Below, one piece after another: positions 10,588 through 18,526 of a DNA stretch of 64,000 nucleotides. Source of the DNA: Metabacillus litoralis. GTDB taxonomy: Bacteria > Bacillota > Bacilli > Bacillales > Bacillaceae. Made by a program: the position numbers and the translations under genes. Numbering within the stretch: position 1 is the stretch's first letter; every line of letters starts with the position of its first letter. The stretch covers positions 3,218,001 through 3,282,000 of the forward strand of contig NZ_CP033043.1 in the NCBI RefSeq assembly GCF_003667825.1, given 5' to 3'. Below the pieces are notes generated by a model, which ran no database searches, was not told where the DNA came from, and saw nothing but the letters and a program-made list of their open reading frames with translations.

Positions 10588-11607
10588 GTCTGGATTGAGG
10601 CACTGTTTCGAGACACAAGTTTGATCCTTCCAGCTCTGCTTCCTGTCTCGATACTGCCACTATCGAGACTCATTTTCTCTGCTCGCTCTGGCTTCTGTCC
10701 TGATTCACCTACTATCGAGACTCATTTTCTCTGCTCGCTCTGGTTTCTGTCCTGATTCACCTACTATCGGGACTCATTTTCTCTGCTTGCTCTTGTTTCT
10801 GTCCTGATTCACCTACTATCGGGACTCATTTTCTCTGCTTGCTCTGGTTTCTGTCCTGGTTCACCTACTATCGGGACTCATTTTCTCTGCTTGCTCTGTT
10901 TTCTGTCCTGATTCACCTACTATCGGGACTCATTTTCTCTGCTTGCTCTGGTTTCTGTCTCGATTCACCTACTATCGGGACTCATTTTCTCTGCTTGCTC
11001 TGTTTTCTGTCTCGATTCACCTACTATCGGGACCCATTTTCTCTGCTCGCTTTGGTTTCTGTCTCGATTCTGCCACTATCGAGACTCATTTTCTCTTCCC
11101 GCTCTGCTTTCTGTCCCGATACTGCCACTATCGAGACTCATTTTCTCTTCCCGCTCTGCTTTCTGTCCCGATACTGCCACTATCGAGACTCATTTTCTCT
11201 TCCCGCTCTGCTTTCTGTCCCGATACTGCCACTATCGAGACTCATTTTCTCTTCCCGCTCTGCTTTCTGTCCCGATACTGCCACTATCGAGACTCATTTT
11301 CTCTTCCCGCTCTGCTTTCTGTCTCGATTCACCTACTATCGGGACTCATCTTCTCTGGCTCGCTCTGGCTTCTGTCCCGATTCCCTCACTATCGGGACCC
11401 ATTTTCTCTGCTCGCTTTGATTTCTGTCCCGATTCTGCCACTATCGAGACTCATTTTCTCTTCCCGCTCTGCTTTCTGTCCCGATACTGCCACTATCGTG
11501 ACTCAATTAACTGCTCGCTTCTGTTTTTCTGTCCAGAAACACCCACTATCGAGACTCATTTTCTCTCCCCACTTCGATTTTTGTCCCGATTCTCTCTGTT
11601 TCGAGAC
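10588..11607. repeat. Tandem array A: about 20 copies of a 52-bp unit with a 25-bp palindrome
   Basis: Each unit holds an 8-base arm (GTCCTGAT, GTCTCGAT or GTCCCGAT), a 9-base loop (TCACCTACT, ACTGCCACT or TCTGCCACT) and the arm ATCGGGAC or ATCGAGAC, then a 27-base linker such as TCATTTTCTCTGCTTGCTCT plus 7 more bases. Palindromes start at 10645, 10697, 10749 and so on every 52 bases to 11321, then 11374, 11426, 11478, 11531 and 11583: three 53- or 52-base steps mark single-base insertions near the right end. A degenerate copy sits at 10588. Two sub-families are grouped: CACCTACT-type on the left, CTGCCACT-type in the middle. It is intergenic, and open frames through it are repeat artefacts. 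Confidence 0.95.
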
Positions 11608-11671
11608 GCAATTTATTTAGAACAATTCCTGTCCCCATAGAGACTGTAAGCAATACTAGTCCTATACAAAC

Positions 11672-11705
11672 AAAGCCCCCTTTTTAAAACAAAAAGGGGG
11701 CTTTT
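11672..11705 (-). terminator. Bidirectional terminator after the PfpI gene
   Basis: AAAGCCCCCTTTTT pairs with AAAAAGGGGGCTTT across loop AAAAC. The strong stem lies immediately after the stop codon at 11715. Confidence 0.85.
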
Positions 11706-11714
11706 CACCTTACA

Positions 11715-12239
11715 TTATTTATTCTCTAACACCTTAATAAATTCTCTCATATAGTCCGGTAGATCAGGTGGACGACGACTTGACACTAGGTGACCGTCGA
11801 CAACAACAGGTTCATCAAGCCACTTAGCACCGGCATTTTCCATATCATCACGGATTCCAGGTGTGCTTGTCACAGTTTTTCCGTTCAAAATTTTCGCAGA
11901 GATTAATACCCAGCCAGCATGACAGATTTGACCAATTGGTTTTTGATTTTCTTCCATATGCTGAACAATCTCGATTACTTCCTTAAAGCGTCGAAGCTTA
12001 TCAGGAGCCCAGCCGCCCGGAACGAGTAATGCGTCATAATCGCTTGGATTAATATCTTGAAATTGAAAATCAGAAGTAGCCGGAACACCGTATTTTCCTT
12101 TATAAGTAAAGTTCGCATCTTCACCTGCTAAATGAACAGTGGCTCCTTCTTCACGTAATCGATGAATTGGGTACCAAAGCTCCAAGTCTTCAAAATCTTC
12201 ATGAACAAAGCTTAGTATTTTTTTGCCTGAAAGTCTCAT
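11715..12239 (-). CDS. DJ-1/PfpI-family protein (class I glutamine-amidotransferase-like)
   Basis: 174 residues, the usual length for the PfpI/YraA/YfkM group. The nucleophile elbow is IGQICHAGW (Cys about residue 105), with LLVPGGWAPD forming the GG loop and the general DJ-1 pattern of a buried Glu near the N-terminus (HEDFEDLE). In the family, members act as proteases/deglycases or general stress proteins; the real substrate is uncertain. It is the last gene of a minus-strand series that includes the SorC/DeoR regulator and transketolase, but has its own 67-base leader, so co-transcription is not certain. Confidence 0.88.
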   Translation of the reverse strand: MRLSGKKILSFVHEDFEDLELWYPIHRLREEGATVHLAGEDANFTYKGKYGVPATSDFQFQDINPSDYDALLVPGGWAPDKLRRFKEVIEIVQHMEENQKPIGQICHAGWVLISAKILNGKTVTSTPGIRDDMENAGAKWLDEPVVVDGHLVSSRRPPDLPDYMREFIKVLENK

Positions 12240-12306
12240 ATCCTTTCCCCCTTCTTATACATAGTTTCACGATACCTTAACAATCCAAATAAAACAAATG
12301 ATTAAA

Positions 12307-13251
12307 CTAGACATCCATTTCGATTAACAGGCTTGCTGTATGTTGATCTGTAATTAACACATTGGCATATTTCCCTTTTAGTGCTCCGTATATAGCTTCC
12401 AGTTTTTTGGATCCACCCGCAACCAATATTGATTTCTCTTTTTTGGCTAATTCGTGGAGTTCTATACCGATTGTTCGATTGTTTAGACTTTCTACACAAA
12501 TCTCACCATTTTTATCAAAAAATCTAGAACAAATTTCTCCAGCTGCTCTTGATTGAATTAAATGTTGGTCTTCCTTTGATAGATATTCAGCTTGTAAAAG
12601 AACAGAGTCTACAACAGGTGTCCCAACACTAAATATGGCGATATTTGCCTGTTTACCAAGGTCGAGAATTTTATGAATATGTCGATCAGCTTCAATTGCT
12701 TGCTTTACTACAATATGATCTACAATTGCTGGTAACGGTAACAAAAATGTTTGGGTATTATATGCTTCACCAAACAAATGAATGATTTCTGACGCATATG
12801 TCTTTGTCTCTGAATGGCTAACCCCGCCATTCAGCTGAACAATTGTTGTATGGCTTAAGGGTCTTTGCTTCAGTCTTGTTGCAACTTCATAAATTGTCGT
12901 ACCCCATGATGTTGCAATCACATCATAATCTTTTACAATTTTGTTTAGATAGTCAGCTGCAACCTCACCTAGCTGTTTTTTTATATTCGTATTGTCATGT
13001 TCAGACATAGAGACAACAATCACTTCTTTTAGGCCGAACTTGTCTCTTAATCGTTCCGTCAATTGTTCACCAGCCTCTACAGGATTATGGATGGTAATCT
13101 CAACAATTCCGGAATCCTTCGCTTGTTTTAGCAATCTGGAAACAGTTGGTCTGGAAACGTCTAATTTTTTTGCAATCTCTTGCTGACTATAATCTAATTG
13201 ATAGTAAAGTCTAGCAGCTTCAATGATTTTATTAAGCTTATCTCTTTCCAT
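12307..13251 (-). CDS. deoR: SorC-family regulator, DeoR-type deoxyribonucleoside repressor
   Basis: 314 residues. An N-terminal helix-turn-helix (DYSQQEIAKKLDVSRPTVSR, about 18-37) is followed by a sugar-phosphate-binding domain with SWGTTIYEVA, VQLNGGVSHS, PLPAIVDH, ICSRFFDKNGEIC and ILVAGGSKK. This closely follows Bacillus subtilis DeoR, which represses deoC-nupC-pdp and is released by deoxyribose-5-phosphate. The GTG nine bases upstream overlaps the ribosome site AGGTG, so the ATG at 13251 is chosen. No deo catabolic genes lie nearby; its neighbour is transketolase, so the target genes may be elsewhere or the effector may be another sugar phosphate. Confidence 0.82.
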   Translation of the reverse strand: MERDKLNKIIEAARLYYQLDYSQQEIAKKLDVSRPTVSRLLKQAKDSGIVEITIHNPVEAGEQLTERLRDKFGLKEVIVVSMSEHDNTNIKKQLGEVAADYLNKIVKDYDVIATSWGTTIYEVATRLKQRPLSHTTIVQLNGGVSHSETKTYASEIIHLFGEAYNTQTFLLPLPAIVDHIVVKQAIEADRHIHKILDLGKQANIAIFSVGTPVVDSVLLQAEYLSKEDQHLIQSRAAGEICSRFFDKNGEICVESLNNRTIGIELHELAKKEKSILVAGGSKKLEAIYGALKGKYANVLITDQHTASLLIEMDV

Positions 13252-13299
13252 TTTCTGCACCTAATTAATTAGACTTTTTTTCTTGCGACAATGACATAC

Positions 13300-13335
13300 A
13301 AGAGGCTGACATCCATTTCCGTCAGTCAGCCTCTT
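13300..13335 (-). terminator. Hairpin after transketolase
   Basis: AAGAGGCTGAC pairs with GTCAGCCTCTT. The stem is strong but no long T-run follows on the minus strand, so it may be an incomplete terminator allowing read-through to deoR. Confidence 0.55.
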
Positions 13336-13346
13336 CATGTTCTATC

Positions 13347-15359
13347 TTATTCTTGGATTAACTTTTTCACACGCGCTACTACGTTTTCAACTGTAAAGCC
13401 GTATTCAGCTAGAATACGTTTTTCAGGAGCTGAAGCACCAAATGTATTGATTGCTAAAATATCTCCTTCGTCTCCAGTGTAACGATCCCAACCAAGTGGT
13501 GAAGCCATTTCTATTGCAAGACGTCTCTTCACTTCTTTTGGAAGAACAGAACGCTTGTATTCCTGAGATTGTGCCTCGAAGCGATCCCAAGCTGGCATAC
13601 TCACAACAGCTGCTTCAATACCTTCTTGAGCTAATACTTGTTGTGCTTCTATTGCTAAACCAACCTCTGAACCTGATGCTAGTAAAAGAACGTCTGCTGT
13701 TTCTTTATTAGCTGGTGAAATCACATATGCTCCTTTTTTCACACCTTCATAAGCTGTTTCGTTCGTACCTTTGATTGTTTTTAAGTTTTGACGAGTTAAC
13801 ACAAGCGCAGTTGGAGTAGATGTTGACTCAATTGCAGTTTTCCAAGCTGCTGCTGTTTCATTTCCATCAGCTGGACGTACAACAGAAAGATTAGGCATTG
13901 CACGTAATGATGGAAGCTGCTCGATTGGCTCATGTGTAGGGCCATCTTCACCAACAGCAATACTGTCATGTGTAAACACATATGTTACTGGTAAGTTCAT
14001 AAGAGCTGCAAGACGAATAGCTGGACGTAGGTAATCTGAGAATACGAAGAATGTTCCTCCGAATACATGTAAACCACCGTGTAATGCCATACCGTTTAAT
14101 GCTGCACCCATTGCAAACTCACGAACACCGAACCAAATGTTACGGCCACTGTAATCTTCACTTGTGAAATCACCGCTACCGCTAATTGTTGTTTTGTTTG
14201 AACCTGCTAAGTCTGCTGAACCACCAAAGAATGATGGAAGACCTTGTGCAATTCCGTTTAACACTTCACCAGAAGAAGCACGAGATGCTAGGCTTGAGCC
14301 TTCTTCATAAACTGGAATGTGTTGATCCCAACCTTCTGGAAGCTCACCACTCACTGCATGTTTAAATTGTTTTCCTAACTCAGGAAATTCTTTTTCATAT
14401 GCAGCTACTAGAGAATTCCACTCTTCTTCTTTCGCTTTTCCAGCTTCATGAACAGTTTTGTTGAAGTGGTCATAAACTTCACCTGGAACATGGAAGTCTT
14501 CTTCAAATGTCCAGTCGTAAGCTGCTTTCGTTAATTTAATTTCATCGGCACCTAGTGGAGAACCGTGAGAAGCTGATTTACCTGATTTGTTTGGTGAACC
14601 AAATCCGATTGTTGTTTTTACTTCAATTAATGTTGGACGATCTAAGTCTTGTTTCGCTTGTTCAATTGCTGCTGAAATTTCGTTCAAGTCATTTCCGTTT
14701 TCAACGCGAATAACTTGCCAGCCTTGTGCTGTGAAACGTTGTTCAACATTTTCAGAGAATGAGCGATCAAGGTCACCATCTAATGAAATATCGTTTGAAT
14801 CATATAATACAACTAGACGACCTAGTTTTAAGTGAGCTGCTAATGATGCTGCTTCAGAAGAAATACCTTCCATTAAGTCTCCATCACCACAGATTGCGTA
14901 AGTATAGTGATCCACTACATTATATGAAGGCTTGTTGTAAGTTTCAGCTAAATGACGCTCAGCCATTGCCATACCTACTGCCATTGCAATACCTTGTCCT
15001 AGAGGACCTGTTGTTGCATCTACACCTGGTGTGTGACCAAACTCAGGGTGTCCTGGAGTTTTGCTTCCCCATTGTCTAAATTCTTTTAAATCGTCCATTG
15101 TTACATCATAACCTGTTAAGTGAAGAAGGCTGTAAAGTAACATAGAGCCATGACCTGCTGAAAGAACAAAACGATCTCTGTTAAACCAGCTTGGGTTTGA
15201 TGGATTTACATTCATAAATTTTGTCCATAATGTGTAAGCCATAGGAGCTGCACCCATTGGCATTCCTGGATGTCCTGAATTAGCCTTTTCAATCGCGTCG
15301 ATTGACAAAGTACGGATTGTTTCAATTGATAACTTTTCTGTTTGTGTTAATTCACTCAT
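13347..15359 (-). CDS. tkt: Transketolase
   Basis: 670 residues, full length. It moves two-carbon units between sugar phosphates in the pentose phosphate pathway using thiamine diphosphate and a divalent metal. The N-terminal [17 protein letters not shown], the ThDP/metal motif [19 protein letters not shown] with the paired N (SNDISLDG), [15 protein letters not shown] and the transketolase C-terminal domain are all present. The start ATG overlaps the stop of the upstream phosphofructokinase-like gene by four bases (ATGA), with GGAGG in front, which indicates translational coupling. Confidence 0.97.
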   Translation of the reverse strand: MSELTQTEKLSIETIRTLSIDAIEKANSGHPGMPMGAAPMAYTLWTKFMNVNPSNPSWFNRDRFVLSAGHGSMLLYSLLHLTGYDVTMDDLKEFRQWGSKTPGHPEFGHTPGVDATTGPLGQGIAMAVGMAMAERHLAETYNKPSYNVVDHYTYAICGDGDLMEGISSEAASLAAHLKLGRLVVLYDSNDISLDGDLDRSFSENVEQRFTAQGWQVIRVENGNDLNEISAAIEQAKQDLDRPTLIEVKTTIGFGSPNKSGKSASHGSPLGADEIKLTKAAYDWTFEEDFHVPGEVYDHFNKTVHEAGKAKEEEWNSLVAAYEKEFPELGKQFKHAVSGELPEGWDQHIPVYEEGSSLASRASSGEVLNGIAQGLPSFFGGSADLAGSNKTTISGSGDFTSEDYSGRNIWFGVREFAMGAALNGMALHGGLHVFGGTFFVFSDYLRPAIRLAALMNLPVTYVFTHDSIAVGEDGPTHEPIEQLPSLRAMPNLSVVRPADGNETAAAWKTAIESTSTPTALVLTRQNLKTIKGTNETAYEGVKKGAYVISPANKETADVLLLASGSEVGLAIEAQQVLAQEGIEAAVVSMPAWDRFEAQSQEYKRSVLPKEVKRRLAIEMASPLGWDRYTGDEGDILAINTFGASAPEKRILAEYGFTVENVVARVKKLIQE

Positions 15360-16237
15360 TTTATTCCCTCCGATTGTTTCAATTCACTTATAATGACTTT
15401 ATTATCTTGGATAAGTAATTGACCTGATTTGTGATTTGACCTAACCCATTCTACAACTGATCTCTTTAATTGATTAGCAAGAAGTCGATCAACGGCAGTA
15501 GGATAAGGCCCACCACATTGTGACTCATCGATCACAACAGCCTTCCAATCAAGATCAAACTCTTCAAAATGCTTTCCTAATTCCTCTGGGTCTACAGAGT
15601 TATCCATTACAAAAAAGGTGTATCCTTCTTTATTCGCTTCCTTGTTCCTAATATGCTGTTTTAATCGATTAATCACATCGTCGTTCACTTGATCCACAAC
15701 CTCTGCATCTACTGCTAATGCTGTGTCGTTTAATAACCGTGAAGACTCAAATCCAGGTATTTGCACATTAAAAACGCGAACCTTACCATACGATAATGAA
15801 CTAGCTGTATCCCTAACACTTTCAATGCTTTCAACAATTGAATTTAAAGCAGTATCATAACCTAATGTTGCTTGTGAACCATTTATATTATTGTAATAGC
15901 TAATTGGTACTACTAATAATTTAGATGTAAAATGGTCCAGATTAGCTTTTGTGTCCCCTAATAAAATAACCTGATCAAGCTCAGATAATTCACTCGCAAT
16001 CTTATCTAGCTGTTCGTTCCATATATTAATAGAAAATCGATTCAATCTATACCGATTAAAGCCAAATGTATGAAGTGAATTTCTGTCAAGTTCAGTTTGT
16101 TGTATTTTTTTTGCTGAAGCATTCCATTCAATGCCGTAAACCTTATCCCCTTGACTAGATGCTTCTTCTACTAGGGTACGAACGATCTCTGTTGCACCTG
16201 CTGAAGCACAACCAAAATGAACTACACCTATCTTCAT
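15356..16237 (-). CDS. Phosphofructokinase-like protein lacking catalytic residues
   Basis: 293 residues that align with bacterial 6-phosphofructokinase (PfkA, about 320) over nearly their whole length: [20 protein letters not shown] matches the PfkA start; [20 protein letters not shown] (126-145) matches [20 protein letters not shown]; and [17 protein letters not shown] (241-257) matches RGGSPTAFDRVLASRL. The key residues are gone. The ATP-loop GGD is GCA, GGDGS is LGDTK (93-97), the catalytic TIDND is SYYNN (113-117, so the base Asp is Tyr), and the fructose-6-phosphate Arg of QRGG is Cys (241). Seen: PFK ancestry and the losses. Inference: a non-catalytic sugar-phosphate sensor or scaffold. 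ATG after AAGGGG; translationally coupled to tkt. Confidence 0.8.
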   Translation of the reverse strand: MKIGVVHFGCASAGATEIVRTLVEEASSQGDKVYGIEWNASAKKIQQTELDRNSLHTFGFNRYRLNRFSINIWNEQLDKIASELSELDQVILLGDTKANLDHFTSKLLVVPISYYNNINGSQATLGYDTALNSIVESIESVRDTASSLSYGKVRVFNVQIPGFESSRLLNDTALAVDAEVVDQVNDDVINRLKQHIRNKEANKEGYTFFVMDNSVDPEELGKHFEEFDLDWKAVVIDESQCGGPYPTAVDRLLANQLKRSVVEWVRSNHKSGQLLIQDNKVIISELKQSEGIK

Positions 16238-16298
16238 TATCGTTACCCCTTCTCAAGAAATTTCGTTCAACTCATAATGAACATTTGTAACAATGACT

Positions 16299-16304
16299 AG
16301 TATA
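16299..16304 (-). promoter_or_regulatory. Possible -10 box of the pfk-like/tkt operon
   Basis: TATACT on the minus strand, 62 bases before the ATG. A matching -35 is poor (TTTATC at 17 bases), so this is tentative. Confidence 0.3.
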
Positions 16305-16369
16305 CACGAAATAGTTGTAAAGATAAATATATAAAACACTAAATTATTAGAAATTTTACTTTTTCTATA

Positions 16370-16386
16370 TTGTAAACGCTTTACAA
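16370..16386. promoter_or_regulatory. Palindrome upstream of the pfk-like/tkt operon (cre-like operator)
   Basis: TTGTAAA-CGC-TTTACAA is a perfect 7-3-7 inverted repeat located 133 bases before the start codon. It resembles a catabolite-responsive element (TGWAARCGYTWNCA) but has one extra base between the half sites, so it could be a variant CcpA site or the operator of another sugar regulator. Confidence 0.4.
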
Positions 16387-16417
16387 CGCATTGAATTCTT
16401 ATCACTTTAAAAACAAC

Positions 16418-16454
16418 AAAAAACCGACCTCTCTATTTAATCTACGGTCGGTTT
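16418..16454 (-). terminator. Terminator overlapping the kinase stop codon
   Basis: AAACCGACC and GGTCGGTTT form the stem; the last codons (T-V-D-stop) of the histidine kinase lie inside it, and a T-run follows on the minus strand. Confidence 0.8.
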
Positions 16455-17588
16455 CTTTTCATTTATTGGAAGTGTTATGATAAAAGATGTTTTATTCTTA
16501 TATGACTCACAATATATCGTTCCATTGTGCTTTTCAATCAGAGATTTACACACATATAATCCAATTCCTGTGCCTAGACTCTTAGTCGTATAAAAGGGCT
16601 CAAAGATTGCTTCTTTTGTTTCTTCCGGAATTTCTGGTCCATTATTTGTAATGTTAAACAAGATAGAACCCTGCCTTGTTTCACTTTTAATACATAGTTT
16701 ACGATCTATTGAGTTATTATGTTTTAAAGCATCTATAGAATTTAAGATAATATTCACTAATACTTGTTTGATTTCATCTTTTACTGCAACGATTGTACAA
16801 GTAGGATCTATTGTCATTGATAACTTAACATCACCATCGACGATGCTAGGATAAAGAAACGCTGTGATTTCATCGAAAAGCTTCTTAACCACTATTTCTT
16901 CTTTCTGCTTATCAGCTACTTCCAACTTAGAAGCATGTAAGAATTGAGTGATTCTAAATTTTAATTGATCAAGCTCATGCTCTATAGTGTCCATATACTT
17001 TAAAGCGGGATTTTCATTTTTCAACAACTTTACAAAGCCCATAACTGATGTAAGGGGATTACGGAATTCATGTACAAAACTAGAGGACATTTGCCCAAGC
17101 AGGGATAACCTGTCTTTATGAGATTGATTAACAAACACCATTTTCTCTTTTATCTCAATATCTTTTAGTTCAGTATATCTAGTAACAGCATGATAACAAT
17201 AACGATCAAAGTGATCATTTATTTGGTTAATAATTGGTTGTAAATCGTTAATTGAAATTCCAGATTTAATAATATACTTTATTACCGTGCTTCTCCCAAC
17301 ATTTACATTGTAAACAAACTCACCAATATTACTCTTACTAAGGACCCGTTCCTTCGCCACTCTATAGGCTAGCTCTTTTATCTCTTCATCTTCGATAGAG
17401 CTTTTCAATGATTTCTTCACCAATAAGTACATTTGATGTCCGTTCCCACTCACTCTATCTTTAAAAATATCATCTTCGCGTAAAATGATGCTTTCTTTCC
17501 ATAATGATAAAAAGTCCTCTTCTGTTTCCTCAAGAAACTTAATTAATTTCTCTACAACAGAAAGAGTCGATCCAGACATAGAGTTCAA
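16437..17588 (-). CDS. Orphan soluble histidine kinase (sporulation-kinase-like)
   Basis: 383 residues without a membrane segment. Residues 1-150 are helical and resemble the RsbRD-type N-terminal sensor domain. The HisKA dimerisation domain holds the phospho-accepting His in SFVHEFRNPLTSVMGFVKLL (about 173-192), typical of the kinases that feed the Spo0F-Spo0B-Spo0A relay. The ATPase domain has the N box NIILNSIDAL, G1 NNGPEIP, F box FEPFYTTK and G2 GTGIGLYVCK. No response regulator gene is adjacent, again like KinA-E. The TTG start lies 6 bases after GGTGA; an ATG three codons later is an alternative. A role in the sporulation phosphorelay is inferred. Confidence 0.83.
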   Translation of the reverse strand: MNSMSGSTLSVVEKLIKFLEETEEDFLSLWKESIILREDDIFKDRVSGNGHQMYLLVKKSLKSSIEDEEIKELAYRVAKERVLSKSNIGEFVYNVNVGRSTVIKYIIKSGISINDLQPIINQINDHFDRYCYHAVTRYTELKDIEIKEKMVFVNQSHKDRLSLLGQMSSSFVHEFRNPLTSVMGFVKLLKNENPALKYMDTIEHELDQLKFRITQFLHASKLEVADKQKEEIVVKKLFDEITAFLYPSIVDGDVKLSMTIDPTCTIVAVKDEIKQVLVNIILNSIDALKHNNSIDRKLCIKSETRQGSILFNITNNGPEIPEETKEAIFEPFYTTKSLGTGIGLYVCKSLIEKHNGTIYCESYKNKTSFIITLPINEKKPTVD

Positions 17589-17794
17589 TATTTATCACCG
17601 CTTTCAATGAGTCAAAGGCCTATATAAAAAATTAGACAAAAAACGATAAAAACCCTTTCTATTTTTCATTTTTTTTTAAGGATGATTGATTATTTTTGAT
17701 TTTAATTTAATCACACCATAATCCAAAGGGAATTTTGTCTTATCCTTTCAATAGGTCATTTGAATGAGATTAAATGATGATTATCAAATGACGC

Positions 17795-17824
17795 TAAAAA
17801 AGAGCATTGAATATTCAATGCTCT
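17795..17824 (-). terminator. Terminator of the cobalamin-uptake operon
   Basis: AGAGCATTGAATATTCAATGCTCT is a perfect palindrome in two 12-base arms, followed on the minus strand by six T residues. Confidence 0.88.
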
Positions 17825-17836
17825 ACGCTTTACATA

Positions 17837-18526
17837 TTACTTACCCTCTAATAATCCATACTTTCTCCTGAACCTCTGGAGAATTTTCATCCAGCCTGTT
17901 GCAAAGAGTAGCAAGAAAAATACATTTGAGATAGCATGAGCTAAATCAAAATATAAACTTGCTCCATAATACGCCAAAATCTCCACTAGTTTTATTTCAT
18001 CACCGAGACTAACAAAATACCATAGGTTCATCACCCATCCGAATAATATCCCTGTTATAAATCCAAAGATTGCTCTTCCAATTGGTGACACTTGTATCCA
18101 TGTCCCGCGTAAAAATCCAGCACATAACCCTATCATTCCCCAGGCATACATTTGCCAAGGAGTCCATGGTCCTTGACCCAAAAATAGGTTCGAAACCAAA
18201 GCAGCAAGTGCACCAACGACAAACCCACTTTCTGCTCCGAAAACGAACCCTGTAACAATGATCACAAACGTTGTCGGCTGCACACTTGGAATTGAAGCAA
18301 ACGGGACACGGCTAACCGCAGCAATCGCTGCAAGAATGGCTAAAATAACAAGCTCCCTTCCCATAACCTTTCTTCGTTCAAAACGAATCATAAAAGGAAG
18401 GAATGTACCTAGCATAAATAGTACACTAACAAGAAGAAATTGCTGCTCCGCAATGAGTGTTCCGCAGAGTAGGATGAAGGTGATGATTAAGACAGAAATT
18501 AGTAGTATTATTTTTGGACGTCCCAA
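17837..18526 (-). CDS. ECF transporter substrate-binding (S) component, probably cobalamin
   Basis: 229 residues with about six to seven membrane segments. The region after ERRKVMGRELVILAILAA is the part that resembles known S components (AAVSRVPFASIPSVQPTTFVI, VVGALAALVSNLFLGQGPWTPWQMYAWG). The N-terminal two helices are an extension. S components bind the vitamin and dock on EcfT/EcfA. It starts at TTG inside the end of the ATPase gene (19-base overlap), with GAGGAGG upstream. Being the last gene of a cobalamin-riboswitch operon, the substrate is inferred to be cobalamin or a corrinoid precursor (CbrT-like). Confidence 0.85.
   Translation of the reverse strand: MGRPKIILLISVLIITFILLCGTLIAEQQFLLVSVLFMLGTFLPFMIRFERRKVMGRELVILAILAAIAAVSRVPFASIPSVQPTTFVIIVTGFVFGAESGFVVGALAALVSNLFLGQGPWTPWQMYAWGMIGLCAGFLRGTWIQVSPIGRAIFGFITGILFGWVMNLWYFVSLGDEIKLVEILAYYGASLYFDLAHAISNVFFLLLFATGWMKILQRFRRKYGLLEGK

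Noticed and set aside
10447..11620. Open frames of 102, 193 and 225 residues through array A
   Set aside because: They consist only of translated 52-bp repeats (period not a multiple of 3, so the same peptide words appear in turn in each frame), overlap each other and lack ribosome sites.
16370..16386. Canonical cre site
   Set aside because: Spacing between the TG...CG...CA blocks is one base too long for the 14-bp consensus, so it is listed only as cre-like.
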